In this document: piece after piece, positions 13,747-19,729 of the stretch
How the letters are laid out: each line of letters starts with the position of its first letter
Numbering within the stretch: position 1 is the first letter of the stretch
Source: Alistipes sp. UBA928
GTDB taxonomy: Bacteria; Bacteroidota; Bacteroidia; Bacteroidales; Rikenellaceae
Direction of reading: 5' to 3'
Assembly (NCBI GenBank): GCA_002293665.1
Contig: DBDQ01000032.1
Span: 1-19,729 of the forward strand
Length of the DNA: 19,729 nucleotides
Notes under the pieces: generated by a model
Databases searched by the model: none
The model's input: only the letters and a program-made list of their open reading frames with translations
Told to the model about the DNA's origin: nothing
Translations under genes and position numbers: made by a program

Positions 13747-15406
13747 TTGTGCTGTCGGAGAAGAAAACGAATTTATCAGGAATCAGTTCAAGCTATACGT
13801 CAATAAAACCTCGAAACTGGATGCACTGCAGACAGCCAATTTATTATTTGAAACGGGGTTATTCGAATTTGCTGAACCCAATTTTATTTGGTTAAATGCA
13901 GAACTCACCGACGATTACTATTACGATGATCAGTGGAACCTTAAAAATACTGTTTCAAACGGGGGATTACTGAACACCGACATCAACATCGAACCAGCAT
14001 GGATTTTTACCAAAGGAAGTTCCAGTGTTCGTATAGCGGTAATAGATTGCGGTGTATATGACTATCACCCCGATTTGGAAGGCAATGTATTGCAAGGATA
14101 TGATGCCACGGGAACTTATCCTCAATATGGGGGAATTCCAATTAATCCTGGTGATGACCATGGTACTGCTGTTGCTGGTGTTATTGCCGCATTACAAAAC
14201 AACACAGAAGGCATTTCAGGAGTCGCTCCGAACTGTAAAATCGTTCCTGTGAGAGCAGGAACTGCCAACGATTATAGTTCTGAGCATATAGCTAATGGTA
14301 TTAATTGGGTAGTAAACGATGGCAACAGTAGAGCGGAGGTAATTAATATATCATTAGGAAGTGACGGGGGATCGACTTCTCCTGTCACAAACGCGATCAA
14401 CAAAGCTCTTAATAACGGAAGAGGAGGCAAAGGATGCGTTGTAGTTGCTGCTTCAGGCGAAAACGGCACATCTCACGTTTGGTTTCCAGCAAGTATGTCC
14501 GGTGTAATTGCAGTCGGCGCAATCAATCGCGGTGGAACTCGTTATAGTGGTTCAAGTTATGGCTCCGGATTGGATGTCGTGGCTCCCGGAGCTGATATAA
14601 CTACAACTTGGAAGGTACGGAGTTATGCTGAAGCTTACGGAGCCTCTGTTGCTGCTCCTCATGTTTCCGGCATAGCGGCGCTATTATTATCAATGAATCC
14701 AAATCTTACTCAAAAGCAGGTTGCCAATATCATAACGAGCACGGCATCAAACACAAGTTGGGACAGTCAGACCGGATGGGGACGGGTAAACGCACGTGCT
14801 GCACTCGACAGGTTGTTCGCCATCGACGGCCCCTCGTTTGATATAGCACTATATGAAGATCGCATTTTCAACGTTCCGACAGGGGTGGTGGGGTTTACCG
14901 GTTGGACAATCTCGCCAAGCAACGGTTACACGGTGACAGGTGGGACTTACGGCACAGATTTGAAGATAAAATTCACCACTGCGCGTCAATATACTCTTAC
15001 TGCCAATTTCCGATTGGCAAACGGCGTGAATCATTCCACGTCACGGGTGGTCAATGTCACCAATACCGCCGTTATGCCTTCCATTTCATGGAGTCCGTTC
15101 GTTCACAGTACTTCACCGGGCAGCTATATCACGTTTTATGCAAATACATCACAGACGGTATCCGAATATATATGGGGTGTCGAAGGGGGAATCGTCATGT
15201 CGGAATTCGGCAACATGATTAGCGTACGGGTGAATGGAAGTTCTCCTTATCTCTATGTCGATTGCCAGATTTTATTGCCCAACGGAAGTTTTTCGCCAAA
15301 CGCAAGTACAAGTATTGTCGTGATGAATTCGTATTATTCGGCTCCGCAGAAGAAAGAAAAATCTGAAGAAATACAAGAAACAGAGCAAGCAGCCGAAACC
15401 ATATAA
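13721..15406 (+). CDS. Subtilase (S8) catalytic and Ig-like C-terminal fragment
   Basis: This ORF of 561 codons can start only at a TTG at 13721 and lacks a signal peptide, so it is the downstream part of the frameshifted gene. The S8 triad is present (fragment numbering): D109 in IAVIDCGVYDYHPDL, H147 in DDHGTAVAGVIAA, S309 in GASVAAPHVSGIAALL, where the common GTS is GAS. The oxyanion-hole region reads VAASGENGTSHVWFPAS; family members usually have AAGN or ASGN, so the Asn seems missing or shifted (E247-N248). Two Ig/PKD-like domains follow (about 372-452 and 455-540). The first resembles the one in the 7619 protein (GWTISPSNGY, TTARQYTLTANFRL). The tail is Glu-rich and ends ETI. If full length, it would be an envelope-anchored serine protease. 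Confidence 0.85.
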   Translation: MRKLAVEFDCAVGEENEFIRNQFKLYVNKTSKLDALQTANLLFETGLFEFAEPNFIWLNAELTDDYYYDDQWNLKNTVSNGGLLNTDINIEPAWIFTKGSSSVRIAVIDCGVYDYHPDLEGNVLQGYDATGTYPQYGGIPINPGDDHGTAVAGVIAALQNNTEGISGVAPNCKIVPVRAGTANDYSSEHIANGINWVVNDGNSRAEVINISLGSDGGSTSPVTNAINKALNNGRGGKGCVVVAASGENGTSHVWFPASMSGVIAVGAINRGGTRYSGSSYGSGLDVVAPGADITTTWKVRSYAEAYGASVAAPHVSGIAALLLSMNPNLTQKQVANIITSTASNTSWDSQTGWGRVNARAALDRLFAIDGPSFDIALYEDRIFNVPTGVVGFTGWTISPSNGYTVTGGTYGTDLKIKFTTARQYTLTANFRLANGVNHSTSRVVNVTNTAVMPSISWSPFVHSTSPGSYITFYANTSQTVSEYIWGVEGGIVMSEFGNMISVRVNGSSPYLYVDCQILLPNGSFSPNASTSIVVMNSYYSAPQKKEKSEEIQETEQAAETI

Positions 15407-15427
15407 CCGGCCTCATAACTCAGGATC

Positions 15428-15463
15428 AACGGCTCGCGGGGAAACCCGACGGGCCGTTTTTTT
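15428..15463 (+). terminator. Intrinsic terminator after the protease island
   Basis: AACGGCTCG (15428-15436) and CGGG (15437-15440) pair with CCCG and CGGGCCGTT around a GAAA tetraloop, with one bulged A and one G-T pair. A run of seven T follows immediately (15457-15463). This is a textbook terminator and closes the island transcript. Confidence 0.92.
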
Positions 15464-15492
15464 GCAGATTATGCGCATTTTTTTGCAAGTGG

Positions 15493-15523
15493 GATGGAAG
15501 TTACGATTATTGGATTACCTTTG
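15493..15523 (+). promoter_or_regulatory. Bacteroidota-type promoter for the oxidoreductase operon
   Basis: TACCTTTG at 15516-15523 matches the -7 box TAnnTTTG exactly. At the expected -33 distance there is only GATG (15493-15496, spacer 19), a poor match to TTTG. The operon ATG is at 15582, leaving a leader of about 50 bases. The -7 box is convincing; the upstream box may need an activator. Confidence 0.55.
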
Positions 15524-15581
15524 TGGAAATCCCTTAAAACATACTTGAATCACTGAACCTAACACTCAATCCGAAATAGTC

Positions 15582-16976
15582 ATGAACAGACGCGAATTTC
15601 TAAAACGCAGTGCCGTGATCGGCGCAGGCACGTTGGTTGTACCGACAATCGTAAAAGCATCTATCTGGGGCCCTAACGCTCCCTCCAACCGAATCAACAT
15701 CGGCGTGATCGGCACCGGCCGCCAGGGCCGCGGCGACATGATGGGCATCATGCGCAACGAAGACGTGCGCATCACCGCCGTGTGCGACCTCGACTCACTG
15801 CGCATGGCCGACGGTAAGGAGTTCACTGAACAGAACACCGAACGTCTCCTGGGCCAGCCCCACACCGGGGTGAAAATGTATGGCGACTACCGTGAAATGC
15901 TCGAAGACAAGCAGATCGACGGCCTGCTGATCGCCACCCCCGATCATCAGCACGCACGTCTGGCTATCGACGCCGCCTACGCCGGCAAAGACATGTATCT
16001 CGAAAAACCCGCCTCGCTCACCATCACCGAGGGCCGCGCCATGTCGAACGCCATCAATGCCACCGGCGTGATCATGCAGGTGGGCAGCCAGCAGCGCTCC
16101 AACTTCTCGTTCCGCCGCGCCTGCGAACTCGTGCGCAGCGGCCGCATCGGTAAACTCAAAACGGTGGAGGTACGTCTGCCGGGCGATCCTCCGGGAGGCA
16201 GCACCGTTCCCACCGCCGCCCCCTCGGTGCTCAACTACGACGCATGGCTCGGCTCGACCCCCTGGGTGCCCTACATCGAAGAGGGTGTACACCCCGAAGC
16301 GGTCAACGGAAAACCGGTTTACAGCCGCCCGGGTTGGCTGCGCCGCGAACAGTTCGGTGCGGGCATGATCACCGGCTGGGGATCGCACCACTTCGATATC
16401 GCCCACTGGGGGATGGACATGGAGTACTCGGGCCCGATCGAGATCGAGGCCAGCACCATATTCCCGGCTCCGGGCTCGGGCCTGTGGGACGTCCACGGAC
16501 CGTACAACTCACGGATGCTCTATGCCAACGGCGTGGTGGTGATGGGCATGGAAGAGGGCCCCGAAAAGCCCAACGGCGTGCTCTTCATCGGCGAAGAGGG
16601 GTGGATATTCACCTCGCGGGGCGGCGGCCGCGTGACCGACAGCGACCCGATCCGAGTCGACAGCGGCGGTGTCGAAAAAGGCCCGCTCAGCGCCTCGAAC
16701 CCCAACATCCTGCGCGACCTGACCGACGACGAGGTACACCTGTACGTCTCCGAAAACCACACCCGCAACTGGCTCGACAGCATGCGTTCGCGCAAGCCGA
16801 CCATCGCCACGGCCGAGATCGGCCACCGCTCCTGCACCGCGTGTCTGTTGCAGCAGATCGCCATGCACCTGGGCCGCAAGCTCCACTGGGATCCGCGCCA
16901 CGAACGCTTCATCGACGACGACGAGGCCAACTCAATGCTCAGCCGTCCGCAGCGCGCACCCTATCAGATCGGTTAA
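15582..16976 (+). CDS. Tat-exported Gfo/Idh/MocA family oxidoreductase
   Basis: This is a 464-residue NAD(P)-dependent sugar oxidoreductase-like protein. It opens with a twin-arginine signal, MNRREFLKRSAVIGAGTLVV, so it should be exported folded with its cofactor. The Rossmann motif NIGVIGTGRQGRG is at about 39-51, and the family EKP motif with its catalytic-type Lys142 is in YLEKPASLT. The second domain has GWGSHHFDIAHWGMDM with His269, His270, Asp272 and His275, the histidine-rich active-site region seen in exported Bacteroidota members. Length is normal. It is the first gene of a three-gene operon (34-base gap to the next) and has its own promoter. Likely role: oxidation or reduction of a sugar or glycoside in the periplasm. 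The substrate is unknown. Confidence 0.92.
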   Translation: MNRREFLKRSAVIGAGTLVVPTIVKASIWGPNAPSNRINIGVIGTGRQGRGDMMGIMRNEDVRITAVCDLDSLRMADGKEFTEQNTERLLGQPHTGVKMYGDYREMLEDKQIDGLLIATPDHQHARLAIDAAYAGKDMYLEKPASLTITEGRAMSNAINATGVIMQVGSQQRSNFSFRRACELVRSGRIGKLKTVEVRLPGDPPGGSTVPTAAPSVLNYDAWLGSTPWVPYIEEGVHPEAVNGKPVYSRPGWLRREQFGAGMITGWGSHHFDIAHWGMDMEYSGPIEIEASTIFPAPGSGLWDVHGPYNSRMLYANGVVVMGMEEGPEKPNGVLFIGEEGWIFTSRGGGRVTDSDPIRVDSGGVEKGPLSASNPNILRDLTDDEVHLYVSENHTRNWLDSMRSRKPTIATAEIGHRSCTACLLQQIAMHLGRKLHWDPRHERFIDDDEANSMLSRPQRAPYQIG

Positions 16977-17010
16977 TCCAAACGTCGGTTTTCAGAGAAA
17001 GAAAAAAGCA

Positions 17011-18303
17011 ATGAAAAAAATAGCGATTCTCTTGGCTGCACTGGTGTTGGCCGGGAGCGGGGTGTACGCCAAACCCCTGAGAAATTTGAAGGTAACGGTG
17101 TCGGCGGCCGGTGTGGCGCGCGACGGCGCTATCGCCTCGCTCGACATCTCGGTGTGGGAGATTCCCGCCGGGCAGACAGCCCGTGTGACCGCGGCCGACG
17201 GCTCGGTTGCAGTGAGCCAGGTGGAAGTTTGCGACGGTAAGACGATCGTGTGGTGGCGCATGGACGGCACCATGACGGCCGACGCATCGCGTGACTACAC
17301 GATCACGACGGCTCCCGTGGCGGCCGATCACACCCCGCTGATGGATATCACCGTGCAGCCGCGCACGGGCAACCTCATCATCACAGAGGGCGGCAAAAAC
17401 GTACTCCAGTACAACATCGCCCTGCCGCGCCTGCCCCACGGTGTGGGCCGCGAGTTCGCGCGCAACGGCTATATCCACCCCGCGTGGTCGCCCGCCGGTA
17501 ACGTGCTCACCAACGCCAATCCCGCCGACCACGCCCACCACTACGGTTTTTGGAACCCGTGGACGATGATCGAGTACGACGGAAAGACCTACGACCTGTG
17601 GAACATAGGCGGCATGACCGGCACGGTGCGCTACGACCAAACCTACGGCACGCAGAGCGGCGACCTCTACGCCGACATCACCGTGGGCCACCGCCACGTC
17701 ATCTTTCAGGAGCAGCGCGAACAGGTGATCAACACCCCGCAGCAGATAATCCGCATCACCCCCAAGGAGGAGGTCAACATTATGGACGAGGTGCTCGACA
17801 TGAGGGTGTGGAACGACGGCGACGCGGGCTACCTGTGGGATTTCGTGTCCGACCTGATCCCCGCCACCGACCTTCCAGTGCTTTTGAAGGCCTACCGCTA
17901 CGCCGGTTTCGGCTGGAGGGCCACCCCCGACTGGACAAAGGAGAACACCGTCATGATGACCTCCGAGGGACTCGGCCGCCAACAGATCGACGGCACCAAC
18001 GCGCGCTGGATCTACGTCACCGGCATGAGCCCGCTGGGTAAATCGGGTATCCTGTTCCTCGGCGCGCCCGACAACCAGAACTTCCCCGAGCCCCTTCGCA
18101 TCTGGAACGAGGAGCAGAACGGCGGCCGCGGCGACTCGTTCGTCAACTTCGCGCCCACCAAGAACGTCGACTGGAGCCTCGAGCCGGGCCGGAAGTACCG
18201 CCTGCGCTACCGCATGCTGATGTACGACGGCGAGATGACCTCCGGGAAGGCCGAGGCGATCTGGAAAAATTTCGCCACCCCCGTAACGGTGACCATTAAG
18301 TAA
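17011..18303 (+). CDS. PmoA/DUF6807-like secreted protein
   Basis: This 430-residue protein has an SPI signal peptide (MKKIAILLAALVLAGSGVYA, cleavage near residue 20). It carries the landmark of the family annotated 'methane oxygenase PmoA' or DUF6807: NPADHAHHYGFWNPW, with His174, His176 and His177, in a beta-rich protein. It is not a methane monooxygenase subunit; the family name is historical and its biochemical role is poorly defined. In Bacteroidota and Planctomycetota such genes commonly lie beside Gfo/Idh/MocA oxidoreductases in carbohydrate loci, as here. The gene follows the Tat oxidoreductase by 34 bases and precedes the lipoprotein oxidoreductase by 14, so it belongs to the same operon. 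I infer a role in processing or binding an oxidised sugar; the clustered His could bind metal or act in catalysis. Confidence 0.82.
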   Translation: MKKIAILLAALVLAGSGVYAKPLRNLKVTVSAAGVARDGAIASLDISVWEIPAGQTARVTAADGSVAVSQVEVCDGKTIVWWRMDGTMTADASRDYTITTAPVAADHTPLMDITVQPRTGNLIITEGGKNVLQYNIALPRLPHGVGREFARNGYIHPAWSPAGNVLTNANPADHAHHYGFWNPWTMIEYDGKTYDLWNIGGMTGTVRYDQTYGTQSGDLYADITVGHRHVIFQEQREQVINTPQQIIRITPKEEVNIMDEVLDMRVWNDGDAGYLWDFVSDLIPATDLPVLLKAYRYAGFGWRATPDWTKENTVMMTSEGLGRQQIDGTNARWIYVTGMSPLGKSGILFLGAPDNQNFPEPLRIWNEEQNGGRGDSFVNFAPTKNVDWSLEPGRKYRLRYRMLMYDGEMTSGKAEAIWKNFATPVTVTIK

Positions 18304-18317
18304 ACACGCAAGAAAGC

Positions 18318-19706
18318 ATGAAAAGAATTGTGATATTGACCCTCGCCGCGGCCACTCTGTCGGCGTGTGGGGGAGGGGAGAAAGCCCCCGAGGGCTTTAC
18401 CGGCGCTCCAGGCGAGGTGCGGCTCATCACGCTCGATCCGGGCCATTTCCACGCGGCTTTGGTGCAGAAGATCGCCTATCCGCAGGTGGCGTCCGATGTC
18501 TATGTCTACGCTCCCGCGGGCGACGACCTGCGCCAGCACCTCGACCGCATCGAGCAATACAACACGCGCGCCGACAATCCCACGGCGTGGAACGAAATCG
18601 TCTACACGGGCGACGACTATCTTCAAAAGATGATCGACGAGAAACGGGGCAACGTTATGGTGGTGGCCGGTAACAACCGCGCCAAGACGCGCTACATTGC
18701 CGCCGCCATCGACGCCGGCATCAACGTGCTGGCCGACAAACCGATGGCGATCGACCCGGCGAATTTCGAACTGCTGAAGGAGTGTTTCCGCAAAGCCGAG
18801 GAGAAGGGGTTGCTGCTCTACGACATCATGACCGAAAGACACGAGATCACCTCGATCCTGCAACGCGAACTCGCACAGATGAAAGAGCTCTTCGGCGATG
18901 TCGTCCCCGGCACGGCCGACGATCCGTCGATCATCAAGGAGAGTGTCCACCACTTCTCGAAAGCCGTTTCGGGTGTGCACCTGCTGCGTCCGGCATGGTT
19001 CTTCGACGTCGAGCAGGAGGGTGACGGCATTGTCGACGTCACCACCCACCTGATCGACCTCGTGCAGTGGGGAGCGTTCCCCGACGTGGTGCTCGACTAC
19101 ACCAAGGATGTGGAGATGGTCGACGCCAATCGCTGGAGCACCACGATCGACCCCGCGCAGTTCAAACAGGTGACGGGCATGGACAGCTACCCCGACTATC
19201 TGCAAAAAGATGTGCGCGACGGCGTGCTGCACGTATTCTCGAACGGCGACATCAGCTACCGGCTGAAGGGAGTGAACGCAAAAGTGACCGTGATATGGAA
19301 CTTCGAGGCTCCTCCGGGCACGGGTGACACCCACTACTCGCTCATGCGCGGCAACCGTGCCGAGCTCATCATCCGTCAGGGTGCCGAGCAGAACTACACG
19401 CCCACGCTCTACGTCAAACCCGTGGGTTATGCAGCTGATTTTCGCATGCGGTTGTCGGCGGCAATCGCCTCGCTGGCGCAAACCTACCCCGGTCTCGCCG
19501 TTGCGGAGAGCACCGAGGCCGACGGCAGTGTGAAGATCGAAATCCCTGCCCAATATTTCGTGGGCCACGAGCCCCACTTCGGTCAGGTCACCGAACACTA
19601 CCTGAGCTATCTGATCGACGGCCGTCTGCCCGACTGGGAGGTGCCGGGAATGATCGCCAAGTACTACATCACCTCCGAAGGAGTGAGGATCGCCAAGGCG
19701 AAATAA
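18318..19706 (+). CDS. Gfo/Idh/MocA-like lipoprotein with putative oxidoreductase C-terminal domain
   Basis: This 462-residue lipoprotein has lipobox LSAC with Cys17. It shows a divergent Rossmann-type N-terminal half (VRLITLDPGHFHAALVQ, then VMVVAGNNRAKTRYIAAAIDAGINVLADKPMAI). The usual EKP appears as DKP, keeping the lysine. The second half has IVDVTTHLIDLVQWG and a C-terminal domain of the type called 'putative oxidoreductase C-terminal'. The nucleotide motif GxGxxG is replaced by TLDPGHFHAAL, so classical NAD binding is doubtful, though this is a known variant group in Bacteroidota. It is the third gene of the operon and complete within the window. It probably works on the same sugar substrate as the Tat-exported oxidoreductase, at the periplasmic face of a membrane. 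Confidence 0.87.
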   Translation: MKRIVILTLAAATLSACGGGEKAPEGFTGAPGEVRLITLDPGHFHAALVQKIAYPQVASDVYVYAPAGDDLRQHLDRIEQYNTRADNPTAWNEIVYTGDDYLQKMIDEKRGNVMVVAGNNRAKTRYIAAAIDAGINVLADKPMAIDPANFELLKECFRKAEEKGLLLYDIMTERHEITSILQRELAQMKELFGDVVPGTADDPSIIKESVHHFSKAVSGVHLLRPAWFFDVEQEGDGIVDVTTHLIDLVQWGAFPDVVLDYTKDVEMVDANRWSTTIDPAQFKQVTGMDSYPDYLQKDVRDGVLHVFSNGDISYRLKGVNAKVTVIWNFEAPPGTGDTHYSLMRGNRAELIIRQGAEQNYTPTLYVKPVGYAADFRMRLSAAIASLAQTYPGLAVAESTEADGSVKIEIPAQYFVGHEPHFGQVTEHYLSYLIDGRLPDWEVPGMIAKYYITSEGVRIAKAK

Positions 19707-19729
19707 GTTGAAAATTGAAAATAGGAAAG

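Larger units (their letters stand above)
13243..15406 (+). pseudogene. Frameshifted S8 subtilase lipoprotein (whole locus)
   Basis: The two ORFs at 13243-13746 and 13721-15406 are the halves of one Bacteroidota subtilase lipoprotein: signal peptide and pro-region in frame 1, catalytic and Ig domains in frame 2. The break is in TCTCTCTC at 13711-13718. Adding one TC gives DGTSLSQLRKLAVEF and a continuous ORF of 721 residues, with no other stop. The locus may be a recent pseudogene, a phase-variable gene in the OFF state, a site of recoding, or a sequencing error; the sequence cannot tell these apart. Both halves otherwise look intact, with no further decay, which favours a recent or reversible event. 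It ends in the same kind of Ig-like region and Glu-rich TI tail as the proteases at 7619 and 11059. Confidence 0.85.

Noticed and set aside
6593..15463. Insertion sequence, integron or CRISPR explanation for the repeats
   Set aside because: The 667-bp repeats have no terminal inverted repeats, transposase or target duplications, and there are only two copies in genes and a leader. No spacer-repeat array, tRNA or integrase was seen.
18207..19598. Minus-strand ORF of 463 codons opposite the lipoprotein oxidoreductase
   Set aside because: It mirrors a clear lipoprotein gene and has the composition of an antisense reading of GC-rich codons. Other minus-strand ORFs at 2470-3678, 15795-16496 and 16939-17982 were dropped for the same reason.

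Overview
The window looks like a chromosome segment from a Bacteroidota bacterium, most likely a GC-rich gut Bacteroidales such as an Alistipes-like Rikenellaceae. The reasons are promoter-like TTTG/TAnnTTTG boxes, the dense set of SPII lipoproteins, TRAG-type linkers after the lipobox, M57-type and subtilase lipoproteins, and a Gfo/Idh/MocA + PmoA-like gene cluster. The genus is inferred; there is no rRNA or marker gene here. All genes are on the + strand.

Region 1 (1-6592, visibly GC-rich): the 3' end of an RND periplasmic adaptor, then two consecutive RND inner-membrane permeases, coupled by a 1-base and a roughly 26-base overlap. This is a tripartite efflux operon whose outer-membrane channel, if present, lies upstream.

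Region 2 (about 6593-15463, visibly AT-richer, closed by a strong intrinsic terminator): an island of secreted lipoproteins in three cassettes. Each cassette is one or two small lipoproteins followed by a larger lipoprotein protease. The proteases belong to different catalytic classes: a HELSH zinc-peptidase-like protein, an M57/metzincin-like HEFGHTLGFTH protein, and an S8 subtilase. All three end in Ig/PKD-like domains and a Glu-rich tail finishing in Thr-Ile. The small lipoproteins of cassettes 1 and 2 contain four copies of an unrecognised domain of about 110 residues. The third cassette has a different small lipoprotein that loosely resembles PrcB-like proteins. A direct repeat of about 667 bp (9528-10194 and 12071-12736) carries the protease 3' end, the intergenic leader and the signal peptide of the next lipoprotein, so it acts as the joint between cassettes. 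The leader contains a promoter, a 20-codon upstream ORF, a hairpin and a T tract. The subtilase gene is frameshifted at a (TC)4 tract; one more TC unit would restore a continuous 721-residue protein.

Region 3 (15464-19706, GC-rich again): a promoter and a three-gene operon encoding a Tat-exported Gfo/Idh/MocA oxidoreductase, a signal-peptide-bearing PmoA/DUF6807-like protein and a lipoprotein Gfo/Idh/MocA-like protein. Such sets usually act in envelope-located sugar or glycoside oxidation in this phylum. The last 23 bases hold nothing recognisable.

The most unusual content is the lipoprotein-protease cassette island. I infer, without proof, that the small lipoproteins are partners or inhibitors of the adjacent proteases and that the repeat allows cassette exchange.
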